Counted from the stretch's first letter, positions 1 to 6,819 are shown. The stretch is DNA of 7,546 nt from Persephonella sp. (GCA_027058925.1 JALTAS010000214.1:1-7546), one strand, 5' to 3'. A program made the numbers and translations. Notes: generated from the letters alone by a model not told the origin.

Positions 1-345
1 GGCATTTGCCATAACGATTGTAAGCCCTCCACTTCCTACCCCTGACTCAAGAACTTTCATCCTGTCTGTAATTCCAAGTTTCAGGGTTATATAACCGCTG
101 TCTTTTGGATATACTATCTGGGTTTTTCTTTTTATCCCGTACATGATGATGTCATGGATTGTTGGACGAAGAATAATAAACTTATGCCCTTTGTGTGTTT
201 TTACCTCTCCTCCATAACCTGCTGTTATTATATCGTCATGGTTTATGTTTCCCTTGTGTGTACCAAAAACCTCACCTTTTTTGATCTTCAGGAAAAATCT
301 ATTTTTTCCGTCAGAAAGCTGTACAGTTTCACCTTCTTTTATCAT
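1..345 (-). CDS. trmI: tRNA (adenine-58-N1)-methyltransferase TrmI, N-terminal part (runs off the left edge)
   Basis: This is the 5' portion (115 codons) of a class I SAM-dependent methyltransferase that makes m1A at position 58 in the tRNA T-loop, a modification that stabilises tRNA in thermophiles. I translated the minus strand from the ATG at 345-343 and the frame is open to base 1. Residues 1-65 form the small N-terminal beta domain of the family. YPKD at 79-82 and GYITLKLG at 84-91 match the family's linker. The SAM-binding motif I, VLESGVGSGGLT at 98-109, has the expected Gly-rich loop. Bacterial TrmI is usually about 250 residues, so roughly half is present. The ATG overlaps the TGA of the upstream gene as ATGA, and I see no good Shine-Dalgarno sequence, so translation probably depends on coupling. 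The family assignment is strong; the target position A58 is inferred from the family. Confidence 0.9.
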   Translation of the reverse strand, partial: MIKEGETVQLSDGKNRFFLKIKKGEVFGTHKGNINHDDIITAGYGGEVKTHKGHKFIILRPTIHDIIMYGIKRKTQIVYPKDSGYITLKLGITDRMKVLESGVGSGGLTIVMANA

Positions 346-986
346 CTTGAGAGAATGTAAAGGCTTAATTCTTTATTGTTGTAAAGATCAATTGAGTAGT
401 TATCCCAGAAAACACATGTCCCTCCTGCTATAAATCTACCTCCTGATGGGTCAATGTATTCAGCAAAAAGGATCGTTTCTTTACCATATTTTGATTCTGC
501 AGTATTTTCACCGTGTATCAAAGGTCTTACCTCAGGTTTTGTTGTTGTCAGGCTGTCTGTACAGGCGAGCATAACTTTTTTTATGTTGTCAGGTAGATTA
601 TAGGTGTCTCCGGTAAGCACCAGAAGATTATCCCCTTCATGGTTATTTATGTTGTCAATGATCGTGTCTCCATTAAAATGGATTCCAAATCTCTCAGATA
701 AGGTATTGCAGGTATCTGCTATTCTGTCTTCATTTTTGTAGTAGCCAAATATCCCAACAGTTTTTCCGCTTTTTACAAGATCCTGTATAAAATCAACCTC
801 ATCTGAATTAAATGGTATCTCCGGGTAGTTAAATATAACAGTGTCGTATTTTGAAAACTTTTGCAGATCATCAACCTCATCTATCTGTATGTCAGACTGT
901 TTTGCATATCTCTGGAGTTTTGAAAAGTAGTAATGATCAGAGATTATAAACTCCTGATGAGCCACACTCCACGCGACCTTTCTCAT
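342..986 (-). CDS. Uncharacterised protein, DUF4350/IFT52/GldG-like fold (214 aa)
   Basis: I do not recognise a named gene. The protein is 214 residues, soluble, with no signal peptide or membrane segment. The layout resembles the Rossmann-like DUF4350/GldG/IFT52 group (class I glutamine-amidotransferase-like fold). It opens with an element like HxxFxISDxYYFSKL (about 10-24). Next comes a strand ending YDTVIFNYPEIPF (about 47-59), a helix, then KTVGIFGYY (about 75-83). Near the C-terminus GGRFIAGGTCVFWDNYSID resembles the GGR...GxSxFxxN closing segment of that fold. I see no Cys-His-Glu amidotransferase triad, so a binding role is more likely than catalysis. It has a near-perfect Shine-Dalgarno sequence inside the end of the preceding gene. 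Its start overlaps that gene by 4 bases (ATGA), and its stop overlaps trmI the same way. The coupling suggests matched expression with trmI; function is unknown. Confidence 0.85.
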   Translation of the reverse strand: MRKVAWSVAHQEFIISDHYYFSKLQRYAKQSDIQIDEVDDLQKFSKYDTVIFNYPEIPFNSDEVDFIQDLVKSGKTVGIFGYYKNEDRIADTCNTLSERFGIHFNGDTIIDNINNHEGDNLLVLTGDTYNLPDNIKKVMLACTDSLTTTKPEVRPLIHGENTAESKYGKETILFAEYIDPSGGRFIAGGTCVFWDNYSIDLYNNKELSLYILSR

Positions 987-1855
987 GACTCCTCCTTAAG
1001 ATTTGATAGTTTTCTGTATATCTCAACTATTGATGATATGTCTTTATCTCCAAAGTTATTCGCTTTTGCCGAGTTTAGAAGATTAAATGTCTGGGTTGTC
1101 ATAACAGCAGGGTAATTAATGCTTTTTGCTATATCAAGGGCATAACATATGTCTTTGTGCAGGAGAGATACAGAAAAATGTGTTGTGTAGTCTGATTTCA
1201 GGAGTTTTTCCTTCTTTGCTTCCAAAATTCCTGATTTGCCTGCTCCTTTTGAAAGGATTTCAATAACTGTTTCAGAATTGAGTCCTGCTTTTTTTCCAAA
1301 GATAAGGGCTTCAGAGATAACAGACATAAAAGAGCCTAAAACGGTATTGTTTATAAGCTTCATTGTTGAAGCCTTACCAAAATCACCAAGGTAAAATATG
1401 TTTTCTCCCAGTGTTTCAAATATTTTTCTGCATTTTTCAAATGTTTCCTTATCCCCGCTTACTACGATTGTCAGCTTTCCCTCCTGTGCAGGTTTCACGC
1501 TTCCTAAAACTGGAGCTTCAAGAAAATCTGCACCGTTTTTTATCACCTTTTCAGCTGTTTTTTTTGCTGTTTCAGGATGAACCGTTGTCATGTCTATAAA
1601 TATTTTACCTTTGAGGGAGACTTTTGAGTTCACAATGTTTGTATAAACCTCTTCAACAGACTCAGAACCAAAAAGCATTGTTATGATGATCTCCCTGTCC
1701 GATAAAAGATCCTGAAGTTTTTCCACATATGGAAGGCCTGACTCTTTTGCTTTTGATAATGTTCTGTTCCACACTTTAAGATCAAATCCTGCTTTGAACA
1801 GGTTATTAGCCATAGGTATTCCCATATGCCCAAGACCTATCCAGCCTATCCTCAT
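983..1855 (-). CDS. 3-hydroxyisobutyrate dehydrogenase-like NAD(P)-dependent oxidoreductase (beta-hydroxyacid dehydrogenase family)
   Basis: A complete 290-residue member of the beta-hydroxyacid dehydrogenase superfamily, cytosolic. The N-terminal Rossmann domain has the nucleotide motif GLGHMG at 7-12. NRT at 30-32, just after strand 2, carries an Arg typical of NADP(H)-preferring members such as GLYR/succinic semialdehyde reductases. The substrate-binding segment reads DMTTVHP at 88-94. EAPVLGS at 113-119 corresponds to the usual DAPVSGG. The catalytic region GKASTMKLINN at 160-170 keeps the essential Lys166 and Asn170, and HKD at 233-235 keeps the conserved C-terminal Lys-Asp pair. The family reduces small aldehydes or oxidises beta-hydroxyacids (hydroxyisobutyrate, glyoxylate, tartronate or succinate semialdehyde); the substrate cannot be read from sequence. 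The ATG lies one base after the cimA stop, so the two are surely co-transcribed. This hints at, but does not prove, a link to branched-chain acid metabolism. Confidence 0.9.
   Translation of the reverse strand: MRIGWIGLGHMGIPMANNLFKAGFDLKVWNRTLSKAKESGLPYVEKLQDLLSDREIIITMLFGSESVEEVYTNIVNSKVSLKGKIFIDMTTVHPETAKKTAEKVIKNGADFLEAPVLGSVKPAQEGKLTIVVSGDKETFEKCRKIFETLGENIFYLGDFGKASTMKLINNTVLGSFMSVISEALIFGKKAGLNSETVIEILSKGAGKSGILEAKKEKLLKSDYTTHFSVSLLHKDICYALDIAKSINYPAVMTTQTFNLLNSAKANNFGDKDISSIVEIYRKLSNLKEES
991..997 (-). promoter_or_regulatory. Strong ribosome binding site for the DUF4350-like gene
   Basis: AAGGAGG on the minus strand, 4 bases before the ATG at 986-984, is an almost perfect anti-16S match. 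It is embedded in the final codons of the upstream oxidoreductase gene and fixes this start. Confidence 0.75.
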
Positions 1856-1856
1856 A

Positions 1857-3428
1857 TTAAACCCCGTCCTTTACAAGCTTGTATATGAAGCTGTCAACAA
1901 CAGCCTGCCATGAAGCCTCTATAACGTTGTCAGACACGCCAACAGTTCCCCATTTTTTGTCCCTATCCCTGCTTTCTACCAGAACCCTTATCTTTGCTGC
2001 TGTTCCTGCACTTTCATTTATTATTCTGACCTTGTAATCTATCAGCTCAACCTCTGCCAGTGAGGGATATATACCAACAAGAGCTTTTTTTAAAGCCCTG
2101 TCAAGGGCATTTACAGGACCAAAACCAAGAGAAGCAGTATGCTCGTAATGGTTGTCAATCTTTATTCTGACTGTTGCCTCAGACACAGGCTCTTTGTCTG
2201 TGTATCTTCTTGCTATTAAAACCCTATAAGCATCAAGATCAAAGTATTTTTTTAGCATTCCAAGATGTTTTCTTATGAGAAGCTCCAAGGATGCTTCAGC
2301 AGCCTCAAAATGGTATCCGTAGTTCTCCAGCCTTTTTATCTCTTGGACAAGCTCTGCTATTCTTGGATCTTTTTCGTCTATGTCAAAACCCAGCTCTCTT
2401 GCCTTATAGATTATGTTTGATTTTCCTGCAAGATCTGAAACAAGTATCTTTCTTTTGTTTCCAACCTTTTCAGGATCAATATGCTCATAAAGTTTTGGAT
2501 TTTTCAGCACAGCTGATGCGTGAACTCCTCCCTTATGGGCAAACGCGCTGTCCCCAACGAACGGTATATTTTTTGGAACAGGAAGGTTTACTATGTCTGC
2601 AACAAAGTTTGATATCTCTTTTAGTTTTCTGATTTTTTCTTCCGGTATGGTGGCGTATCCAAGTTTTAGTGTCAGGTTTGGTATTATTGAGCAAAGGTTT
2701 GCGTTTCCACATCTTTCGCCAAAACCGTTTATCGTTCCGTGAACCTGAACCGCTCCATTTAGAACAGCAACAATTGAGTTCCATACTGCTGTGTCGCTGT
2801 CGTTATGTGCATGTATCCCTAATTTTCCGTTAAGACCTTTCTCTTTTACCAGGTTGATTATTTTTTCAATTTCGTTAGGAAGTGTTCCACCGTTAGTATC
2901 AGCAAGAACAAGAAAGTCCGCACCTGCTTCCTGAGCTGTTTTCATTACGGCGTAAGCATATTCTGGGTTTGATTTGTATCCATCAAAAAAATGTTCACCT
3001 ATAAACACAACTTCTTGTGTGTTCTCTTTAAGGTATCTTACTGTGTCAAAAACCATCTCAAGGTTGTTTTCAAGTGTTGTTTTGAGTGCTTCTGTAACAT
3101 GAAGATCCCATGCCTTCCCAAATATTGTTATAACAGGTGTTTCAGCTTTTATAAGGTTCTGTATAAGTGGATCATCCTCAACTCTCAGGTAAGCCCTTCT
3201 TGTTGATCCAAAGGCAGCAATTTTTGAGTTTTTCAGTTTCAGGTTTTTAACCTGTTTGAAGTACTCATCATCTTTCGGGTTTGAACCGGGCCATCCCCCT
3301 TCAATGTAGTGAACCCCAAACTCATCAAGTTTTTCTGTTATTCTCAGTTTATCCTCAACAGAAACGCTGACACCTTCTGCCTGTGTTCCGTCTCTTAAGG
3401 TTGTGTCGTATATGAATATCTGTTTCAT
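1857..3428 (-). CDS. cimA: (R)-citramalate synthase, CimA
   Basis: Condenses acetyl-CoA with pyruvate to (R)-citramalate, the first step of the threonine-independent route to isoleucine. The 523-residue protein opens with [13 protein letters not shown] at 7-19, the Arg-Asp signature of the isopropylmalate/homocitrate synthase family (HMGL-like TIM barrel). HAHND at 206-210 supplies the metal-binding histidines, followed by [12 protein letters not shown] at 234-245 and [10 protein letters not shown] at 297-306. The early [16 protein letters not shown] is characteristic of the CimA subfamily (TIGR00977 type) rather than LeuA. Residues from about 396 to the end form the LeuA-type dimerisation/regulatory domain, with the [15 protein letters not shown] segment, so feedback inhibition (isoleucine by analogy) is plausible. 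I chose the ATG at 3428 because GGGGA sits 6 bases upstream and the next residues are the canonical family start. A GTG at 3470 would add 14 unrelated residues and falls in a likely promoter. Confidence 0.94.
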   Translation of the reverse strand: MKQIFIYDTTLRDGTQAEGVSVSVEDKLRITEKLDEFGVHYIEGGWPGSNPKDDEYFKQVKNLKLKNSKIAAFGSTRRAYLRVEDDPLIQNLIKAETPVITIFGKAWDLHVTEALKTTLENNLEMVFDTVRYLKENTQEVVFIGEHFFDGYKSNPEYAYAVMKTAQEAGADFLVLADTNGGTLPNEIEKIINLVKEKGLNGKLGIHAHNDSDTAVWNSIVAVLNGAVQVHGTINGFGERCGNANLCSIIPNLTLKLGYATIPEEKIRKLKEISNFVADIVNLPVPKNIPFVGDSAFAHKGGVHASAVLKNPKLYEHIDPEKVGNKRKILVSDLAGKSNIIYKARELGFDIDEKDPRIAELVQEIKRLENYGYHFEAAEASLELLIRKHLGMLKKYFDLDAYRVLIARRYTDKEPVSEATVRIKIDNHYEHTASLGFGPVNALDRALKKALVGIYPSLAEVELIDYKVRIINESAGTAAKIRVLVESRDRDKKWGTVGVSDNVIEASWQAVVDSFIYKLVKDGV

Positions 3429-3434
3429 TTTTAA

Positions 3435-3439
3435 TCCCC
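3435..3439 (-). promoter_or_regulatory. Ribosome binding site supporting the cimA ATG start
   Basis: On the minus strand GGGGA is followed by 6 bases and then the ATG at 3428-3426. It is a modest Shine-Dalgarno match, but the only one near a family-consistent start, so it favours this ATG over the in-frame GTG 42 bases upstream. Confidence 0.5.
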
Positions 3440-3460
3440 AAGATTTAAGGTTAGGATAAA

Positions 3461-3469
3461 ATTTTAGCA
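3461..3469 (-). promoter_or_regulatory. Possible extended -10 promoter for cimA and downstream genes
   Basis: In the only sizeable gap of the window (between the hisF stop and the cimA start, about 80 bases) the minus strand reads TGCTAAAAT. This is an extended -10 (TGnTATAAT) with one mismatch. No good -35 box is seen 16-18 bases upstream, where the sequence is A-rich. A start about 7 bases downstream would leave a leader of roughly 25 bases containing the GGGGA site. Such AT-rich sequence produces chance matches, so this is a weak call. Confidence 0.3.
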
Positions 3470-3508
3470 CACAATATATGACAGTTTTTAGGTGGATTTT
3501 ATGAGATT

Positions 3509-4267
3509 TTACAGCCTGATAGGTACACCTTTTTCTTTAAGAAACTCCTTTACTTCTTTAATTGTTAGCTGTTTAAAATGAAAAAGCGAGGCGGCAAGGG
3601 CGGCGTCAGCCTTCCCTTCTGCAAAAGCCTGGTAAAAGTGATCTTTATTCCCTGCACCTCCTGACGCTATCACAGGTATAGAAACAGCCTCACTTACAGC
3701 TTTTGTTAAAGGAATGTCATACCCGTTTTTAGTCCCGTCTCTGTCCATAGATGTTAGGAGTATCTCACCTGCTCCTAAATCCTCAACAGCCTTTGCCCAC
3801 TCTACAGCATCAATTCCTGTGGGGGTTCTTCCACCGTGTATATAAACCTCCCATTTGTTATCGGCTACAAGCTTAGCATCAATGGCAACAACTATCGTTG
3901 ATGAACCAAACCTGATTGCAGCGGATTCAACAAGAGAAGGGTCTTTTACAGCGGCTGTGTTTATTGATACCTTATCTGCACCGCTTTCAAGGAGTTTCCT
4001 GATGTCCTCAAGGGTTCTTACTCCACCACCAACAGTTAAGGGCATAAAAACCGTCTCTGCTGTTTCCTTCACAACATCAAGGATTATATTTCTATCTTCT
4101 GCTGATGCTGTTATGTCTAAAAAAACAAGCTCGTCTGCTCCTGCCTCATCGTAGGCTTTCGCAGCTTCAACAGGATCGCCTGCATCAACAAGATTTACAA
4201 AGTTTACACCTTTTACTACTCTTCCTTTATTTACATCAAGACAGGGTATTATCCTTTTTGCTAACAT
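3509..4267 (-). CDS. hisF: Imidazole glycerol phosphate synthase subunit HisF (cyclase)
   Basis: The cyclase subunit of the HisHF complex. It joins ammonia delivered by the HisH glutaminase to PRFAR, giving imidazole glycerol phosphate for histidine and AICAR for purines. The 252 residues match the family length and the (beta-alpha)8 barrel is complete. The two catalytic aspartates are at the classical positions: Asp11 in IPCLDV and Asp130 in VVAIDAK. Asp176 lies in SMDRDGT. The phosphate sites are GGGVR at 80-84 and SGGAG at 202-206. The start is secure: it encodes the canonical [12 protein letters not shown] and has AGGAG 5 bases upstream. It begins inside the last 32 bases of the Toprim gene. 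No other his gene is visible, including its partner hisH, so the histidine genes are probably scattered in this genome. Confidence 0.98.
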   Translation of the reverse strand: MLAKRIIPCLDVNKGRVVKGVNFVNLVDAGDPVEAAKAYDEAGADELVFLDITASAEDRNIILDVVKETAETVFMPLTVGGGVRTLEDIRKLLESGADKVSINTAAVKDPSLVESAAIRFGSSTIVVAIDAKLVADNKWEVYIHGGRTPTGIDAVEWAKAVEDLGAGEILLTSMDRDGTKNGYDIPLTKAVSEAVSIPVIASGGAGNKDHFYQAFAEGKADAALAASLFHFKQLTIKEVKEFLKEKGVPIRL

Positions 4268-4610
4268 GTTCTCTCCTGATCGGTATATCTTCTATATGTT
4301 TTATTCCTAATTTTTTCAACATCTGTCTGAACCTTCCATCTGTAGGAATACCTTCCCTTTCAAGAATATACTTTAGCTTGGAGAACATTTTTTCTCCTTG
4401 CTTGTCAAGATCTGTCAGTATAACAATGTAAGAGAAGTTTTCTATCTCTTCGAGAATGTCATAAAACCTTTTCCCTTTAATCTGGTATACATTTTTTATT
4501 CCTAATTTGTGCAGTTTTTGTGCATCTCTTTTACCTTCCACAATAATAACAGTTCCTTCCCTTTCAGAAATAGCTTTCAATCTTTCAAGCCATTCATCAA
4601 GATTTTCCAT
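4236..4610 (-). CDS. Small Toprim-domain protein (RNase M5/UPF0292-like)
   Basis: A 124-residue protein made up almost entirely of one Toprim domain, the metal-binding fold shared by topoisomerases, DnaG primase, OLD nucleases and RNase M5. The two hallmark motifs are present. [13 protein letters not shown] at 21-33 supplies the catalytic Glu25, and [12 protein letters not shown] at 64-75 supplies the DxD aspartates Asp67 and Asp69. [11 protein letters not shown] between them is the usual second strand. Single-domain Toprim proteins of this size are known in archaea and some thermophilic bacteria, and RNase M5, which matures 5S rRNA, is the closest characterised relative. Nuclease activity is likely by motif, but the substrate is unknown. 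Its ATG directly follows the receiver gene's stop with no gap, AAGGA lies 5 bases upstream, and its 3' end overlaps hisF by 32 bases. Confidence 0.88.
   Translation of the reverse strand: MENLDEWLERLKAISEREGTVIIVEGKRDAQKLHKLGIKNVYQIKGKRFYDILEEIENFSYIVILTDLDKQGEKMFSKLKYILEREGIPTDGRFRQMLKKLGIKHIEDIPIRREHVSKKDNTLS
4273..4277 (-). promoter_or_regulatory. hisF ribosome binding site inside the Toprim gene
   Basis: AGGAG on the minus strand, 5 bases before the hisF ATG, lies within the coding sequence of the Toprim gene. It confirms that the 32-base gene overlap is real and not a mis-called start. Confidence 0.75.
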
Positions 4611-5093
4611 TTATTTCCTTGTAAAAATAGATTTGAGAAAGTTTATCAGTTTTTCAATAATAGCCTTAAGGGCGTTTTTATCAACTTCCTCTTCTTCAAG
4701 TTTTGATTTTACGTATTCTTCACCTTTTGTTTTTTTCAGATATTCAACTATAGCTGTGAATACCTCAAGGGGATTGAAAGGTTTTTCAAGAATTGCTGTA
4801 ACTCCCATATAACTATAAAAATCTCTCTCATCTTTAGTCAGTGATGATGATAAAATGATAAAAGGTACCTCTCTGATGCCTTTTTCATTTCTCATGTACT
4901 GGATTATCTCCCATGTTGGCTTCCCATTTATATTCTGTTCTGCAACAATTCCGTCTATATCAGGATTCTCTTTCACAAACCTTTTTGCTTTTTCCATATC
5001 TGTGATTTGAATTATTTCTGAACCACTGAGCTGAGCTACCTCACTTAGAACCTGATATGTTGCCCTGTCTTCATCAAGGAGAATTATTCTCAT
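4611..5093 (-). CDS. Stand-alone response-regulator receiver protein with Glu at the phospho-acceptor position
   Basis: A 160-residue protein with one receiver (CheY-like) domain at about 1-121 and no DNA-binding or enzymatic output domain. The acidic pocket is present as Asp7 and Glu8 in LLDEDR. The conserved Ser/Thr is Ser82 in IILSSS, and the conserved Lys is Lys104 in LEKPF. The phospho-acceptor strand reads DGIVAEQNING at 47-57. By the usual D-x-x-x-x-D spacing, Glu52 takes the place of the phosphorylated Asp. It may therefore be a pseudo-receiver locked in an active-like state, working by protein contact. Residues 122-160 are highly charged and end in an amphipathic helix (about 141-157). 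The gene follows mqnD by 9 bases with AGGG as its ribosome site, and abuts the Toprim gene. No histidine kinase is visible, and the role is unknown. Confidence 0.88.
   Translation of the reverse strand: MRIILLDEDRATYQVLSEVAQLSGSEIIQITDMEKAKRFVKENPDIDGIVAEQNINGKPTWEIIQYMRNEKGIREVPFIILSSSLTKDERDFYSYMGVTAILEKPFNPLEVFTAIVEYLKKTKGEEYVKSKLEEEEVDKNALKAIIEKLINFLKSIFTRK
4616..4620 (-). promoter_or_regulatory. Toprim gene ribosome binding site inside the receiver gene
   Basis: AAGGA lies 5 bases before the Toprim ATG, within the last codons of the receiver gene. The receiver stop TAA is immediately followed by ATG, so ribosomes ending the first gene are placed to start the second. Confidence 0.6.
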
Positions 5094-5102
5094 CTCATCC
5101 CT

Positions 5103-5957
5103 TTACACAAACTTTATTTCAGGAAGTTTTTCTATAAAACCTTTCTCGTAGGCTTCTTTCAGAAAAAGCTCAATAGCTTTTTTTCCTCTTTCCCCATAAT
5201 CTACAGTAAGCTCATTTACATACATTCCTATAAATCTGTCTGCTTTTTCTTTTGACATATCCCTTGCATATTTAAGGGCGTAATCTACAGCCTCCTCTCT
5301 GTGCTCAAGGGAATACTTTATGCTCTCCCTCAGAATTTCTGAAATCTCTTTCATCACTTCTTCGCCTAAATCCTTTCTTATCACATTTCCACCAAGAGGG
5401 AGAGGAAGGCCTCCTGTTTTCTCATACCACCATTTTCCAAGATCAACAATACACACAAGCCCTTCGTCCTGATAGGTCAGCTGTCCTTCGTGTATTATCA
5501 GTCCTGCATTTACTTTTCCCTGTTTTACAGCCTGTATGATCTGATCAAAAGGTATTACCTCATAATCAAAATCCTTTGTTCCAAGGTAAAGCTCAAGTGC
5601 AAGGAATGCAGAAGTAAGTGTTCCTGGAACAGCTATTTTTTCGTTTTTCAGCTGATCAGGATCAAAACTTTCTCTGGCAACAATCATAGGTCCGTAGTTG
5701 TCCCCCATACTTGCCCCGCTTGAAAGAAGAGCATACTTATCGGCAACATATGGGAAAGCATGTATTGATATTGCCGAAACCTCATACTCCCCTTCAAGTG
5801 CTTTTCTGTTCAGGGTTTCAATGTCTGAAAGAACATCAATAAATCTGTATCCTTTAGTATCAATCTTATTGTGGTTAATTGCATAAAACATAAATGCATC
5901 ATCTGAATCAGGGCTGTGGGCAACCCTTATTACTTTTTTTTCTTCTTTCAGTTCCAA
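5103..5957 (-). CDS. mqnD: 1,4-dihydroxy-6-naphthoate synthase MqnD (menaquinone biosynthesis, futalosine pathway)
   Basis: MqnD cleaves cyclic dehypoxanthinyl futalosine to 1,4-dihydroxy-6-naphthoate, the last pathway-specific step before prenylation in the futalosine route to menaquinone. The protein has the two-lobed periplasmic-binding-protein-like fold but no signal peptide, so it is cytosolic. Diagnostic motifs (numbering from the TTG start) are AHSPDSDDAFMFY at 13-25, SAISIHAFPY near 61-70, PGTLTSAFLAL near 111-121, and LIIHEGQLTY near 153-162. His156 there matches the catalytic His of characterised MqnD. PLPLGGNVI (about 185-193) follows. HEGQL and SDDAFMFY separate it from its paralogue MqnA. 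A GTG three codons upstream (5966) would also fit, giving 287 residues. I prefer TTG at 5957 because AGGTGG lies 5 bases before it, whereas the GTG lies inside that site. The next gene follows after 9 bases. Confidence 0.93.
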   Translation of the reverse strand: MELKEEKKVIRVAHSPDSDDAFMFYAINHNKIDTKGYRFIDVLSDIETLNRKALEGEYEVSAISIHAFPYVADKYALLSSGASMGDNYGPMIVARESFDPDQLKNEKIAVPGTLTSAFLALELYLGTKDFDYEVIPFDQIIQAVKQGKVNAGLIIHEGQLTYQDEGLVCIVDLGKWWYEKTGGLPLPLGGNVIRKDLGEEVMKEISEILRESIKYSLEHREEAVDYALKYARDMSKEKADRFIGMYVNELTVDYGERGKKAIELFLKEAYEKGFIEKLPEIKFV

Positions 5958-5962
5958 CTTTT

Positions 5963-5968
5963 CCACCT
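5963..5968 (-). promoter_or_regulatory. Ribosome binding site favouring a TTG start for mqnD
   Basis: AGGTGG on the minus strand lies 5 bases before TTG (5957-5955). The alternative GTG codon (5966-5964) is part of this same motif and has no Shine-Dalgarno site at a usable distance, so the site decides in favour of the TTG. Confidence 0.6.
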
Positions 5969-5978
5969 CTTTATGAAT

Positions 5979-5994
5979 TTATAAAATTTTATAA
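5979..5994. repeat. 16-base perfect AT-only palindrome at the rluD-family gene end
   Basis: TTATAAAATTTTATAA reads the same on both strands and spans the stop codon of the pseudouridine synthase gene and the short gap before mqnD. It could act as a -10-like element or a protein site. It has no GC stem, so it is not an intrinsic terminator. In such AT-rich DNA it may be chance. Confidence 0.4.
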
Positions 5995-6810
5995 TAACCT
6001 TATCCTTTTTCCAAAATTTTCAAAGTCAGGAAATAAATCTGCCTTTATCACTGTTTTTTTCCGTGTGTAAGGGTGAAAAAAAGATATCCTGTAAGAATGG
6101 AGCATCTGCCTTTTTATATTTTTCAGAAGAGGAGATCTGATATCTTTCAAGCCGTATAATTTATCCCCAACAATTGGATACCTTACTTTTGAAAGGTGTA
6201 TTCTTATCTGATGTTTTCTTCCGGTTGGTATTTCTATTCTAAAAAGGGAAAAACCTGAATCTGTTTTAACGGTGTATATAAAGCTTTTTGCATATTTCCC
6301 ATCTACAGGCAGGTTTATAACCTTTTTTTTAAATTCAGCTTCACCATGCGATATTGCAAGGTACTCTTTTTTTATTTTCTTATCTCTCCATGCCTTTTTG
6401 AACCTTTCAAAAACATTGTTATTCTTAGCAAAAAGAAGAACACCTGATGTTTCCCTGTCAAGTCTGTGGATAGCTTTTATTTTATTGTCTTTTTTAAAAG
6501 AACGGAGTATGTCCTCAACGCTCCCCTTTTTGCTTTCAGACTCAAGGAATGGGGGTTTGTTTACGCCTATTATATACTGATCCTCATAGATTATATTCTT
6601 TTCAATACCCCATTTATCTGTTTTTTCTTCTTGAGGAATCTCAACAACATCTCCATCATTTAAAATATAGGAAGATATCCACACTCTCCTGTTGTTTACA
6701 AAGACAACTCTGCTGTCAATAATCTCCTTTGCCCTGTTTTTTGAGATGTTCAGATATGTGGCAATAAAATCCTTCAGGTTTGTCCTTTTTTCAACCTTAA
6801 TCTTTTTCAT
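5989..6810 (-). CDS. RluA/RluD-family pseudouridine synthase with S4 domain
   Basis: Converts specific uridines in RNA to pseudouridine. The 273 residues begin with an S4 RNA-binding domain (about 8-60) containing LKDFIATYL, KNRAKEIIDSRVVFVN and the closing DGDVVEI. The catalytic domain (about 72-260) has IIGVNKPP for motif I. Motif II is HRLDRETSG at 115-123, with Asp118 as the invariant nucleophile. TGRKHQIRIHLS at 196-207 and YPIVGDKLYG at 211-220 follow. At 273 residues it is shorter than E. coli RluD (326), as are many thermophile members. The target (23S rRNA or tRNA positions) cannot be assigned among RluA, RluC and RluD from sequence alone, so no symbol is given. The start is an ATG with GGA about 5 bases upstream, 9 bases after the hydrolase stop. 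Confidence 0.94.
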   Translation of the reverse strand: MKKIKVEKRTNLKDFIATYLNISKNRAKEIIDSRVVFVNNRRVWISSYILNDGDVVEIPQEEKTDKWGIEKNIIYEDQYIIGVNKPPFLESESKKGSVEDILRSFKKDNKIKAIHRLDRETSGVLLFAKNNNVFERFKKAWRDKKIKKEYLAISHGEAEFKKKVINLPVDGKYAKSFIYTVKTDSGFSLFRIEIPTGRKHQIRIHLSKVRYPIVGDKLYGLKDIRSPLLKNIKRQMLHSYRISFFHPYTRKKTVIKADLFPDFENFGKRIRLL

Positions 6811-6819
6811 CTTTCCAGA

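Noticed and set aside
154..433. Plus-strand open frames near the left end
   Set aside because: They lie opposite trmI and the DUF4350-like gene, which have recognisable motifs; the predicted peptides are Phe/Ser/Cys-rich antisense shadows.
2291..2784. Open frames on both strands inside cimA (plus 2291-2632 and minus 2533-2784)
   Set aside because: Low-complexity shadow translations within a clearly conserved gene in another frame.
3429..3470. A 14-codon N-terminal extension of cimA from a GTG at 3470
   Set aside because: The extra residues ([14 protein letters not shown]) are not family-like, there is no Shine-Dalgarno site, and the stretch overlaps a possible -10 element. The ATG at 3428 gives the canonical start.
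3429..3508. Terminator or riboswitch in the hisF-cimA gap
   Set aside because: No GC-rich stem with a T tract; only a 10-base AT palindrome, and the gap is too short for a T-box or leader-peptide attenuator.
3855..4431. Plus-strand open frames opposite hisF and the Toprim gene
   Set aside because: Antisense shadows with biased composition and no recognisable domain.
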